From contig NZ_JAKRRW010000012.1 of assembly GCF_026191635.1 (NCBI RefSeq), positions 90,141-154,140 of the forward strand: 64,000 nt of DNA, given 5' to 3'. Origin of the DNA: Photobacterium obscurum (GTDB lineage Bacteria > Pseudomonadota > Gammaproteobacteria > Enterobacterales > Vibrionaceae). Below the pieces are notes generated by a model, which had not been told where the DNA came from, made no database searches, and saw only the letters and a program-made list of their open reading frames with translations. The position numbers were made by a program, and so were the translations under genes. Positions 45,826-55,304 of the stretch are shown here, piece after piece (the stretch's first letter is position 1; every line of letters starts with the position of its first letter).

Positions 45826-46443
45826 TTATCCCCTGATCACTTGTGTCAAATTTTGCGTTAACTTACGAACCTTACAAGCTGCATGAATATCGACCTTGTC
45901 ATCCCTAAGCGCCAACAATAACGTCTTCCAATTGGCAATATGACCAGCAACCCGCTTTTCTTCAGCAGCAGTACGAGCATCAAACAGAATGAAGGGAGCC
46001 AGGCAATGCATCCCTGTTAACACCGCTGTTTGCTCCAGCGGTTGTAGCAGTTCACGTATCGTGAAGTGGTTATAACCTTCATCACAAAAAGAAGAATCAG
46101 AGCTTCCAGCAGTTAATGCACAAAGAAACGTCTTTCCATGCAATGCCGTACCGCCTTCACCATAGGCAAAGCCATATTCCAACACCAAATCCTGCCACTC
46201 TTTTAAAATTGCAGGCGTCGAGAACCAGTACAGCGGAAACATAAATACGATAACATCGTGATCTCGTAGCCGTTGCTGCTCTTTGTCGATATTAATTCTG
46301 AAAGTTGGATAGTCATGATACAAATCGACCGTCGTCACTCCATCAATTGCCTTTGAGGATTCAAACAACGGTACATTCACTTCTGAGCGTGATGGTGACG
46401 GATGCGCAAACAAAATAAGCACTTTCTTTTTTGGGATCGACAT
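45826..46443 (-). CDS. Kef ancillary NAD(P)H oxidoreductase (KefF/KefG-like)
   Basis: 205 aa flavodoxin-fold quinone reductase: KKKVLILFAHPSPSRSEVN, then DVIVFMFPLYWFSTPAILKE and TAGSSDSSFCDEGYNHFT. KefF and KefG bind the antiporter's cytoplasmic domain and are needed for full activity. ATG 46443 (MSIPKKK) lies 6 bp after AAGG; the gene is immediately upstream of the antiporter, so the pair forms one operon. Confidence 0.88.
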   Translation of the reverse strand: MSIPKKKVLILFAHPSPSRSEVNVPLFESSKAIDGVTTVDLYHDYPTFRINIDKEQQRLRDHDVIVFMFPLYWFSTPAILKEWQDLVLEYGFAYGEGGTALHGKTFLCALTAGSSDSSFCDEGYNHFTIRELLQPLEQTAVLTGMHCLAPFILFDARTAAEEKRVAGHIANWKTLLLALRDDKVDIHAACKVRKLTQNLTQVIRG

Positions 46444-46577
46444 AGACATCCTTACTGATACCAACTGGCTGTTGCCATATACCAGCAGCCATTGAGATTA
46501 ATCGGTAAATTATAGAGTTAAAGTAGTCTGTAACGAGTCGGATTGGAAAAAACTCGTGGTATTGCCACACGATAACA

Positions 46578-46605
46578 AGAAAAAGCCAGACTGGCTGGCT
46601 TTTTC
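46578..46605. terminator. Bidirectional terminator
   Basis: AAAAAGCCAG / CTGGCTTTTT stem with A and T tails, between the gene at 46689 (minus strand) and the kef operon. Confidence 0.88.
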
Positions 46606-46688
46606 ATATTTTGGATAAAGCTTCCTACTCCCCCCAAAAGGTACGGTAGTTGGCTTAAATATATCGTTCGGAGCTGAAAGCTAATCGT

Positions 46689-47066
46689 CTACTCCAGCTC
46701 AGAGGTATCCCAATACACATAGACGGACTCTTCTTTCAATTTAAAAATAAGCCCCTCGTTTCCCAAACCGGACTGACGATAAACAGGGTGCCCATGGGAA
46801 TCTTTGTAGTTGCCGGGTCTATCTCCCGTCGGCATGAAATCATAGTAAACCCCGTCTGCACGATCGATGGTGATATAGCCCTGCCGCTGCGAAAAAACAC
46901 AAAAGTATCGAGCAGAGGGTTCATTGGCACCTTTCGGGTAAATATCACATCGGGCATCCGCTGAATCAGCCAGGGCCTGTAACGCAATCCCCAAGCCAAG
47001 AGCAATAATACCTAGAAGGTGCATAACTCTCTTAACACCTAGCCTTCTAGTACAACATAAATCCAT
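46689..47066 (-). CDS. Secreted hypothetical protein, 125 aa
   Basis: Signal peptide (VMHLLGIIALGLGIALQALA) with cleavage expected near ADSADA. The mature part has two cysteines and a beta-rich look (ARYFCVFSQRQGYITIDRAD, GLIFKLKEESVYVYWD). ATG 47066 is preceded by GGAGG at ideal spacing and is preferred over ATG 47024. Function unknown. Confidence 0.7.
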   Translation of the reverse strand: MDLCCTRRLGVKRVMHLLGIIALGLGIALQALADSADARCDIYPKGANEPSARYFCVFSQRQGYITIDRADGVYYDFMPTGDRPGNYKDSHGHPVYRQSGLGNEGLIFKLKEESVYVYWDTSELE

Positions 47067-47200
47067 GATCCTACCTCCACGACAAACAACAGCCTCGCGG
47101 TGATCTTATTTTTAGTTTAGACCTACCGCAAAAAACCCGCGCCGGCTTTGCCGACAGGCCTCATTTCAGGTCTACAGGAAATAATATACAGCGGTAAAAA

Positions 47201-48124
47201 TTAGACTCGATATCCCCAAACCGCATCAATCAGCTTCACCATCAATTCCTTTGAAACGCGGCTCGGATCAAGCTCTGGCAGATACTCGACAAAATCAATG
47301 CCGATGAACTTATCGGACGTCGATAGCTTCGATACTAGCATCAGCGTCTCTCGTGCACTTAAGCCGCCGACATTTGGCGTCGCACAGGCTCGAAATACCG
47401 AACCGTCTAAACAGTCGTAATCAAACGATACATAAATTCGGTCATAATCTGCATCGAGGTTAGCCATTAGCTGTGTTAATACTTGACGAAAACCGAGCTC
47501 ATCAATGGCCGCCATGTCATAACAGGTGATCTTATTCTTCGCGATCAGGTTCGCTTCATTTAGCATCAAATCACGAATTGCCACATAGTAGATATCCTGC
47601 GGCTTCAAATTAACCGTCGGATCATGTTGCCACTCTTGGTGTTCACAGCGATTCATTAGCATTGCCAACGGTTTTCCATGCAAATTACTCTCTATCGAAT
47701 CGTTACAGTCCGCATGGGCATCGACCCATACCACCGCCACTTTTTCTTTCCGGTTAACTTGATAATGTTTTAGTGCCGCCGAAATCGTCGCGATTGCGAT
47801 GGAATGATCGCCACCAATCGTGATCGGTACTGAACCGCTCTGATAAACATCTAAAAGCTGATTTTCCAACGCCATGCAATAAGTCTGTAAAGCCCTGACT
47901 TTTTCCCCACGCTCAAGCAATGCCTGAATATCACCACTCAATTCAACATCACCAAGATCTTGAATATCAGCACCCCAGCGACCATTGCGGACATCCATCC
48001 AGTCAGATAATCCATTCCAGGCGTCATCATCATTTTCTCTTAATGCCTGAACGGTATTCTGCTTGGTTGTGACCAATGCGGAGTGATTGTATGGCGCCCC
48101 CACTATTCTAAATTTTCGGACCAT
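47201..48124 (-). CDS. Arginase/agmatinase-family hydrolase
   Basis: 307 aa. The Mn-binding motifs are GGDHSIA, WVDAHADCN and SFDYDCLDG; the last is usually SFDIDVLDP, so it deviates but keeps both aspartates. GGLSARETL follows as in arginases. The length suits arginase (ureohydrolase of L-Arg to ornithine and urea), but agmatinase or formimidoylglutamase cannot be excluded. ATG 48124 with AAGG 7 bp upstream. No arginine-catabolic neighbours. Confidence 0.85.
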   Translation of the reverse strand: MVRKFRIVGAPYNHSALVTTKQNTVQALRENDDDAWNGLSDWMDVRNGRWGADIQDLGDVELSGDIQALLERGEKVRALQTYCMALENQLLDVYQSGSVPITIGGDHSIAIATISAALKHYQVNRKEKVAVVWVDAHADCNDSIESNLHGKPLAMLMNRCEHQEWQHDPTVNLKPQDIYYVAIRDLMLNEANLIAKNKITCYDMAAIDELGFRQVLTQLMANLDADYDRIYVSFDYDCLDGSVFRACATPNVGGLSARETLMLVSKLSTSDKFIGIDFVEYLPELDPSRVSKELMVKLIDAVWGYRV

Positions 48125-48284
48125 CGCAATACCTTTACTCTTTAAAACAACGAATGCAAAAACCATCAGGGATTGAAGCTACGCTTAATTATTTAATGCG
48201 AACAACGTTCAAGAGTGGAAAGTCGGCGGACTTCACATTCTTTCGATGATCGAAAATATATTATCAGGGTAGATAATAAGGAGA

Positions 48285-48551
48285 CTAGTAACTGTTTTTT
48301 CTCCCATCAATTTCTGGCGTTGATATTAAACGGCTGTGAAATGCCAATATTCCCACGGTTCTTCTAATTCGCTCAGCCCAAATAGCTCCAGTCAATAAAA
48401 CGACTCCCATCACTGCCACAACAAGGGGGGCACTAAACGTATCTCTGGCGACACAAATTAGCACTGCAATTAACCCAGCGACAAAGGTTGGCGAAAGTGC
48501 AATTTTCAACCATAGCAACACTGGTATAAATGTTTTTAGAATTTGTTCCAT
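48285..48551 (-). CDS. Small membrane protein, 88 aa
   Basis: Two hydrophobic helices (LSPTFVAGLIAVLICVARD and LVVAVMGVVLLTGAIWAE) and a basic C-terminus. Starts 17 bp after the hydrolase gene at 48569, so it may be co-transcribed. Function unknown. Confidence 0.6.
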   Translation of the reverse strand: MEQILKTFIPVLLWLKIALSPTFVAGLIAVLICVARDTFSAPLVVAVMGVVLLTGAIWAERIRRTVGILAFHSRLISTPEIDGRKNSY

Positions 48552-48568
48552 TTATAAGCACTTTTATT

Positions 48569-49813
48569 TTAAGGTGACAACCACTTTAATATCTGGTGGG
48601 TAACATTGCGGCTGCTCAGCAGCTCCATATGATTCATTTGATAAAAAATATGCTGAGATGATTCTGAAAATACCAAGTTATGCTCATCACTATCATGAAA
48701 CCCAAGCGCACTACGCAAGGGAACAAGGCCATCACCTACTAAACGATCAACAAGTAAGCCACGCTGACTGGCCGTGGTAGCAGCCACAGTGTAGCAAGCA
48801 ATACCCTCCGGCAGTGGTACCGCATAACGCCCATCCGGCCGACATTCAAAGCGATCTGCCTCTTGCCAATCCTCGTCGACCACATGACCATAACGCAAGT
48901 CTGTAATTCCTGAACTGCGAAGCTTGCTCAACTTAGTAAAAGGGGCGGTGTAAGGTGTACTGCCCAAAATAACATCCAGCTTATTCCCTGCCCGCTCCAG
49001 CGGTGCACCATGGTGAGGTGTACCGAGGAAGACGATATTTTTCATTAGCGAGGGCCAACGCAAAGCCTCCTGCTTACCATAATGCACTGCGCTACGAGTT
49101 ACCAAGCCCCCCATACTATGAGCGACAACTGCCAACTCTTCTATCGGCGTCGGCCAGTTTTCAACTAGCAGCTCAAGCTGAGCAGCTAGCTCGCGACCAT
49201 TTTGTGATATATGCAACCCGGAATTATAACGAAGGTATATTGGTGTATAACCCAGTTCAGAAGACAGCATCTGGCCATGATCCACCTCACCATCATCATG
49301 CTTACAGCACCATTGCCTGTCATTCATACACAAACCGTGGATCATCAGCAATACCTTGCCAGTCACCTCGGGCTTTATGGTTAGATCTGGCCAATTCAAT
49401 GCATTTTGCTGGTAGTAAAACGTCATCGACGTCGCAAATTGATTATTATTTGCAGCCAGTTGATCGCCCATCACACCATTCAATGCCGATAACACGGCCC
49501 GTCTCTCAGGGGTATCGACTTTGTTCTCATCAAGGAAGGCTAGCAAGGGGAGCTGTTTTTCCAACAGCTTGTCGGCTCCTGTGCCGACCAGCTGGGTAAT
49601 GGCGTAAATACTTTTATAGACTAACCCCGTTAAACCTCTTGTTTGGCCGGGTTCATTCCCCCCTGGGATTCCCAAGGTACTCCAGACAGACTGGTGTACA
49701 CCTTCAGTAATTTTGGTGACACTCATTGTTGCCTGTGTCGTCAACTGAACAACACCGCGAAGATCCGAAATGCGCAGATGTTTCAGCCCTCTTGAGGGCG
49801 CTAACTTACTCAT
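48569..49813 (-). CDS. Lipase-like alpha/beta hydrolase
   Basis: 414 aa. Oxyanion strand VLLMIHGLCMNDRQW, nucleophile elbow VVAHSMGGLVTRSA (catalytic Ser), FLGTPHHGAPLERAG as in PGAP1-like and triacylglycerol lipases, and a late His in SSQHIFYQMNHMELL. No signal peptide, so probably cytoplasmic; the first 100 residues form a helical lid-like extension. Substrate unknown. Confidence 0.83.
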   Translation of the reverse strand: MSKLAPSRGLKHLRISDLRGVVQLTTQATMSVTKITEGVHQSVWSTLGIPGGNEPGQTRGLTGLVYKSIYAITQLVGTGADKLLEKQLPLLAFLDENKVDTPERRAVLSALNGVMGDQLAANNNQFATSMTFYYQQNALNWPDLTIKPEVTGKVLLMIHGLCMNDRQWCCKHDDGEVDHGQMLSSELGYTPIYLRYNSGLHISQNGRELAAQLELLVENWPTPIEELAVVAHSMGGLVTRSAVHYGKQEALRWPSLMKNIVFLGTPHHGAPLERAGNKLDVILGSTPYTAPFTKLSKLRSSGITDLRYGHVVDEDWQEADRFECRPDGRYAVPLPEGIACYTVAATTASQRGLLVDRLVGDGLVPLRSALGFHDSDEHNLVFSESSQHIFYQMNHMELLSSRNVTHQILKWLSP

Positions 49814-50069
49814 AATAAAGGGCTCCATCCGTCATCATTCATATGAGAATATCAGTCGCTTCGAACAAAGCCACTAGTTGCATAGTGCGGGATAGCTATA
49901 ACCTTGTGAAGAGATAACTACAAATAAAATGAACTCTTTTGGCTAAATAGTGATCTCCCTTACTATATTCGTCATGAGGATATATCGCGCCTTCGCGGTA
50001 ACGTCGTTAGTACACTCCAGTTTCAACCAAGTTCAAAGCCTGTACCAACATGGTTCACTAAACATGAAC

Positions 50070-50612
50070 CTAACAATTAATTGAATTGTAATAGAAATCT
50101 TCTTTTTCAATCTTTTTGAAACCAAAGCTAAGCAAGTTACTCTTTAAGGTTGGTAATGCAGTGTTTTCGACAGGAATTGTTAAGTTGAACTTATCAACAT
50201 CATTTACTGTAACTGGATAGCTCAACACATACCATTGGCTATAGTAAGGCATACTCTTGCTAGGCAATTGCAACATCGTCGCTACATCGATAGGGTATAA
50301 CGTCTTGCTGCCAGTGATACCTTCGACAGAGATCTGTTCAGAATCAAGCGCGATATAGCTAAATTCATTTTTGACAACAACCGTAACCTTCAGGTTTTCT
50401 CCTTTAACATATTCAGGCTGAACATTGATCATGACATCACCGACAGCCCGCTCAAGCGAATCTTTTTTGGTTGTGTGATAACCACAACCACTTGTGGCCA
50501 CCGGAGCCCCATCGGCTGGGTTTGGCTCAAAGTAAACTCTGGTTGTTGGGTAGGCAACACAACCCAAAAGCGTTGTGAGCACCGCTGTCATCAGTATTAA
50601 ATAACGTTTCAC
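50070..50612 (-). CDS. Lipoprotein, unknown function
   Basis: 180 aa from GTG 50612, with a short signal peptide and lipobox LLGC (VKRYLILMTAVLTTLLGCVA). The mature part is beta-rich and carries several cysteines (SGCGYHTT, terminal SINC). Family not recognised. The alternative ATG at 50669 would bury the signal peptide. Confidence 0.68.
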   Translation of the reverse strand: MKRYLILMTAVLTTLLGCVAYPTTRVYFEPNPADGAPVATSGCGYHTTKKDSLERAVGDVMINVQPEYVKGENLKVTVVVKNEFSYIALDSEQISVEGITGSKTLYPIDVATMLQLPSKSMPYYSQWYVLSYPVTVNDVDKFNLTIPVENTALPTLKSNLLSFGFKKIEKEDFYYNSINC

Positions 50613-50845
50613 GCTCAATTCTCTGCACGAAATAAAATAGCGTTCAAATACTATAACACAATAAAACACCGTGCAATTGACTGTTTCACTCTAGCCTAAA
50701 ATAATCAAAAAAGAACGTTATACCCATCGGGATAAGTAAGGGGGCAAATACTTATCCCAATTGGTCTCATTCATTGGAACATCTCTAACACACTGAGTAA
50801 CGTGCCAGGGGATTAATAAAAGCGTGTTACATACTTTAAAGCAAA

Positions 50846-51619
50846 TCACCCCGCTCTCATCGAGAGGATCTCATCGATATTGAGTGGATCGGTATAACGG
50901 TGAAAACCGGTATCCTTTTGATCCACAGCATACACAGACATGCGATCAGCCAACTCATTTCCCTCGATGCCAGCGTGACCTTTAACATGTGATAACGTCA
51001 TTTTATCTTTGAGCTTAATATAAAGTTCATGAGAAGCCTGGATCACTTCTAAGTTCTTAATGTCGCCTTGCTCTTTGCGCATCCAGCCTTTTTTCTTCCA
51101 GCTAAACGCCCATACTGAAATACAGTTAATGGAATATTGGGAATCGCTCAGTATCTGAACTGTTTTCCCTTTTTCTAATGACGCTTGTGCTAGCAGTAGC
51201 GCTTGATATAGCGCATTTAACTCTGCAGTATTGTTTGTACCATTCGGGTTATATAAACCGTACCAGAGTTCTGCCAATTCATTATTGCAATAAACCGCAA
51301 CCCCCGACCCAGCTTTGCCTGGGTTCGGATCACACGCACCATCACAGTAGATATTCACATCGAAATCCGACAGGTCATGTTTGGTGGCAGGTAGTGCTTT
51401 GCTACTGGCCTTTTTCTGCCCAGCTGACTTTGAGTGGCTGGAAGCACTCTTTTTCACCGAATTCGCGCCTGACTTGAACGCAGCTTCAGCTTCTTCTCTT
51501 GTTTTGAAAGATTTATATCTTGCTTTGGGGTATTTATCGACTAACTGCTTCGTCTTGTCCCAACTGGTAAACACACCAGTTTCACGCCCAACCCACACGA
51601 CATAAAATTTCTGCGCCAT
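50846..51619 (-). CDS. rnhA: Ribonuclease HI with N-terminal viroplasmin-like domain
   Basis: 257 aa. Residues 1-45 are the viroplasmin/hybrid-binding domain (FYVVWVGRETGVFTSWDKTK, ARYKSFKTREEAEAAF). A Ser/Lys/Ala linker follows, then RNase H from about residue 85 with catalytic acids in YCDGACDPNPG, NTAELNALYQALL, ILSDSQYS and GNELADRM. It degrades RNA in RNA-DNA hybrids. This two-domain form is more like eukaryotic RNase H1 than the 155-aa E. coli RnhA, so a second rnhA may exist elsewhere. Confidence 0.9.
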   Translation of the reverse strand: MAQKFYVVWVGRETGVFTSWDKTKQLVDKYPKARYKSFKTREEAEAAFKSGANSVKKSASSHSKSAGQKKASSKALPATKHDLSDFDVNIYCDGACDPNPGKAGSGVAVYCNNELAELWYGLYNPNGTNNTAELNALYQALLLAQASLEKGKTVQILSDSQYSINCISVWAFSWKKKGWMRKEQGDIKNLEVIQASHELYIKLKDKMTLSHVKGHAGIEGNELADRMSVYAVDQKDTGFHRYTDPLNIDEILSMRAG

Positions 51620-51891
51620 TACGTTTTCCTATATTTGATGAGCATGAAACAATTTGGTAGCTAATGCTGGTGTTCAAGGGTACTAGAGTCCCTGAACATC
51701 CTAAAGCATCGATATTTTGACACTTAGCCCGCGTCGAAGTCACTCATTCTTCTACTTTGCCCTATCTAAACAAAATACCCTGCGAATTATCGCTCAAATT
51801 TCAACCTCTTGAGTCATCGGACGAGTTATCACATAATGTTCTCTTGCTTATGGCTTCAATATAAAAACCAACAGCGGATAGGCATTGCACT

Positions 51892-52638
51892 ATGAAGCTT
51901 CATCAATTGGAAGGCTATATTCAGTCTATCTACTTAGCTGAATATGAAGACAAACTATTACTACTCGATGGCTGTAGTCGCGCAGACATACCAGTAATAA
52001 AGGCGTTTATAGAAAATACGTTACAAAGGCCTTTCAATGATCTTAGCCTTATTGTTGTAACTCATATGCACCCAGACCATGCAGGGGCTGCTCACAAACT
52101 TCGCGGCTTAACAGGCTGCAAAATAGCGACGGCCAATGTGGCAGGACAATGGTATTCAGGACTTGACGGCATTTTGATGCATTTTACCGACATGTTGTTA
52201 GCACAATGGGTTGCCAATAGGATGAAAAAACCTCGGAGAAATGTCTGGTACTCAAGTAAACTCAAACCGGATTACAGGCTTGACGATGGTGATGCATTAC
52301 CAGGCTTTCCTGAGTGGATTGCCCTGGCAACTCAGGGCCATACCGATCGTGATTTGTCTTTACATCATATACCGAGCAATCGGATTTATGTCGCCGACTT
52401 AATGGTTACGGTAAAAGGCCGCTACATTCCGCCATTCCCTGTTTTCTACCCTAACCGATATCGTGCGTCTTTACATAAAGTGATGGCACTCGAAGCCGAC
52501 TCAATTATTCTTGCCCACGGTGGTGAAGTTCAACCTTCCGAGCAGGAGTATCAGCATTTATTAAAGTGTGCCCCCAATATTCCTATGACTCACTGGCGCT
52601 CAGTAAAATCGAAACTAAAAAAAGTTCTCACACAATAA
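51892..52638 (+). CDS. Metallo-beta-lactamase-fold hydrolase
   Basis: 248 aa. The metal motif HxHxDH is present as VVTHMHPDHAG, with later ligands in LATQGHTDRDLSLHH, YVADLMV and ILAHGGEV. No signal peptide, so cytoplasmic. This fold covers glyoxalase II, lactonases and others; no substrate can be assigned. Single gene. Confidence 0.83.
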   Translation: MKLHQLEGYIQSIYLAEYEDKLLLLDGCSRADIPVIKAFIENTLQRPFNDLSLIVVTHMHPDHAGAAHKLRGLTGCKIATANVAGQWYSGLDGILMHFTDMLLAQWVANRMKKPRRNVWYSSKLKPDYRLDDGDALPGFPEWIALATQGHTDRDLSLHHIPSNRIYVADLMVTVKGRYIPPFPVFYPNRYRASLHKVMALEADSIILAHGGEVQPSEQEYQHLLKCAPNIPMTHWRSVKSKLKKVLTQ

Positions 52639-52712
52639 ATAGACTTAGCTCTATCGCGCGGGGATAACGCTAAGTAGCAACCAATCATATTTAGCTTTAT
52701 CAACAAGCGTAC

Positions 52713-53945
52713 TTAATGCGCTTCGTTACGCAGCCAAAAATCTTTCAAGATCTGATGAACATCCTGATTGCTCAAAATCCCGACATGGTTTTCATTAAAC
52801 CCGATCACTTGGTTCGCCTGTTGCTGGGCTCGATATTCAAGCTGACTGGATAAGCTGATCACGCCATCACCACTTTCGAAATTCAGGACACCTTCGTTTT
52901 GATAACCAAACATCAGCAGGTGAGGAGGTAATGAAGTGTTTGGTTTAAACAACTCATTAATGAAGTCACTACCCGGATCCAAATCATACCAAGATGGAAC
53001 CACAACAGGCGCAAACTTCACCCCTTTTTGTGCAGATTCCATTCCACCAAACGGGGACGAAATAGACGTAAAACTCAATATTCCTCGACATGAGTTATTA
53101 CGCGTACATTGATTGATATAGGCCTTGGCAACCAGGCCCCCCATACTATGCGCCACAATATGTATCCCGTCATAATGGTACTGTTTGCGTATCATGCTCG
53201 CCATATTACTCAGCCCCTGCGAAACCAAGAGTAAAGGCACGGCCGAAGGATAGTTCACAACCCAAATCTGGTAACGAGAGCGATCAATTGACTCAATAAT
53301 CGAACCAAAATCCCTCGGCGTTCCTTTCATCCCATGAACAAAAAGAACAGGAATTTTGCTGCTATCAAATTCAGACAAAAAGAAGAGCCCGGTATTGCCA
53401 TTTTCAATAAAGGTATAAGGCTTCCAAAGTCCAATATTCGCTTGCTCGTAGCTGAATCGGGGATCAGACAATGTTGTGACCTCTCCCCCTTTAGCGATAC
53501 TCAGCTGAACATTGACAATTTTCTTGAGAGATTTATCAACCAGCTGCAGCGGGTACCCCTCAGCCTCATCTTTCAGCATAACTGGGCCAATATCCAGATT
53601 TGATCCTGGATCTAACTCAACCAAAGCAAAGGGTTCTCCCGGCATAAAACGAAGATCACCGTTGATATCATCGAAGATAAACAGGTATCGATTATTAACC
53701 GTAGAATGAACCGTCATCTCCGACTGTCCAATCAGCGCATCGAAGCCAGTGACATGATTACCGAGTCTATCCGCCATCTGAACAACTAAAATCATTGACT
53801 GCTTATTCGCATTTCCGATAGTAAGTTGATATTTCACATAGCTACTTTGTATTAAGTTTGCTTCTTTCGCTGCCTGTGAAAAGGCACCGCAACCGGTCAG
53901 TAACATCAAGATAAAAGTGAACAATGGTAGGCGAGATATTAACAT
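52713..53945 (-). CDS. Lipoprotein with alpha/beta-hydrolase (lipase-like) domain
   Basis: 410 aa from ATG 53945, with signal peptide and lipobox LLTGC. An N-terminal beta-rich domain (about 25-180) precedes a hydrolase with PVLFVHGMKGTPRDFGS, the nucleophile elbow HIVAHSMGGLVAKAY and a C-terminal histidine in FNENHVGILS. Membrane-anchored esterase or lipase of unknown substrate. It shares the HSMGG elbow with the cytoplasmic hydrolase at 48569, but the rest differs. Confidence 0.82.
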   Translation of the reverse strand: MLISRLPLFTFILMLLTGCGAFSQAAKEANLIQSSYVKYQLTIGNANKQSMILVVQMADRLGNHVTGFDALIGQSEMTVHSTVNNRYLFIFDDINGDLRFMPGEPFALVELDPGSNLDIGPVMLKDEAEGYPLQLVDKSLKKIVNVQLSIAKGGEVTTLSDPRFSYEQANIGLWKPYTFIENGNTGLFFLSEFDSSKIPVLFVHGMKGTPRDFGSIIESIDRSRYQIWVVNYPSAVPLLLVSQGLSNMASMIRKQYHYDGIHIVAHSMGGLVAKAYINQCTRNNSCRGILSFTSISSPFGGMESAQKGVKFAPVVVPSWYDLDPGSDFINELFKPNTSLPPHLLMFGYQNEGVLNFESGDGVISLSSQLEYRAQQQANQVIGFNENHVGILSNQDVHQILKDFWLRNEAH

Positions 53946-54220
53946 TGGTATTCCTAGGCAATGAACATCCCGATCATAAAGAGACGCATTAAACAATTGA
54001 ATTTAAACATATATATTTAATGACATAGCGTAAGCAATAATCCTGGCATCGTCACCTGAAGATAAACTAAAGCGAGAGCAGCAACACAAATATTAGTGCC
54101 TAATAATCAGTAGCGAGCGAGAATATTATCTAATGCTTTAACTCATCTGGCTTAGCTTGCGCGATAAAGTGCCCGACAGCAGTGAACAGCGCCCATGGAC
54201 AGTTGAGTTCCTATTCAGCC

Positions 54221-55120
54221 CTATTGCAAAAAGCCGATTTCAGCCGCCTTACTTGGTGGCAGACCAAAATAGCGTTTAAACTCACGGCTAAACTGGGTTG
54301 CACTTTCATAACCCACTTTTATTGCCGCCACATTTGCCGGCATACCATCCTGCACCATCATTGTTTTTGCTTTGTTTAAGCGGATCTTTTTTATGTACTG
54401 CAACGGCGGATCCGTTACAACCTGTTTAAAAGCACGGTGGAATGCTGACACGCTCATACCCGCCATATCAGCAAGATCATCAATTGCTAATTTCTGCTCA
54501 TAGTGTGCTTGTACGTGGTTGATAACTTTTGAAACCCGTGACAGTGCACTGTCTTGCCTACAGTATTGGGCAAGTAAATACCCTTGCTGCCCCTGCAAAA
54601 GAAGGTAAAAGAACTCACGCAGTATTTGTGCCCCCAACACCATCGAATCAAGAGGACTATGTAGGGCTTGCAGTAAGCGAGACATACAACTCGCTATATC
54701 AGGCGTAATCCGTGAGGCTGCAACGCCACGACCATTCGCTTCAGCTTTGAATACTTCAGAACCGCCATGTTGCTCCAGCATATCAACAAGTTGCTGAATA
54801 ACAGCAAGATCAAACCCAATATCAATACCGATTAGCGGTGAATCCTCAGAGGCAAAGGTTTCACAGGCAATAGGGTAAGGCGTTGCCACAATCAGACAAT
54901 GTTCGGTGTCGTAGTCAAAACGATAGTCGTTCAAGTGGCCCACTTTATTACCTTGAAAGATAATAACGACACCCTGCTGATACATTTGTGGCGTAACTTT
55001 ATGATATTTAGTAATTCTAAACAGCCTTACCCCCGGCAAGTAGGTATCTACCCGCCCAGTTTGCTTGTCCAAACCGTATTGCTCACATAGCGATGTCGCT
55101 AAGCTGACTGTGTTTTTCAT
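54221..55120 (-). CDS. yqhC: YqhC-like AraC-family regulator
   Basis: 299 aa. N-terminal AraC_N cupin-like region, C-terminal AraC HTH from about residue 205 (LAIDDLADMAGMSVSAFHRA; VAAIKVGYESATQFSREFKR). In E. coli YqhC activates yqhD in response to reactive aldehydes such as glyoxal. The divergent placement beside yqhD here supports the same role. ATG 55120 with CGGAGG at good spacing. Confidence 0.85.
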   Translation of the reverse strand: MKNTVSLATSLCEQYGLDKQTGRVDTYLPGVRLFRITKYHKVTPQMYQQGVVIIFQGNKVGHLNDYRFDYDTEHCLIVATPYPIACETFASEDSPLIGIDIGFDLAVIQQLVDMLEQHGGSEVFKAEANGRGVAASRITPDIASCMSRLLQALHSPLDSMVLGAQILREFFYLLLQGQQGYLLAQYCRQDSALSRVSKVINHVQAHYEQKLAIDDLADMAGMSVSAFHRAFKQVVTDPPLQYIKKIRLNKAKTMMVQDGMPANVAAIKVGYESATQFSREFKRYFGLPPSKAAEIGFLQ

Positions 55121-55304
55121 GCCTACCTCCGTTATTCTCATCATCGCTTTTACGATCATGAATGCAAGCTTTTCACTTCAAAAAGTAGAATTAGGCAAGC
55201 TTTAGAGAGAATCGTGTATTAAACAGTTATTAGAACTCCCATAGACTGTACCGTATCGTTTCTTAGCCTTTATGGCTGATAAAGACTCTCACCGGAGAAC
55301 AATA

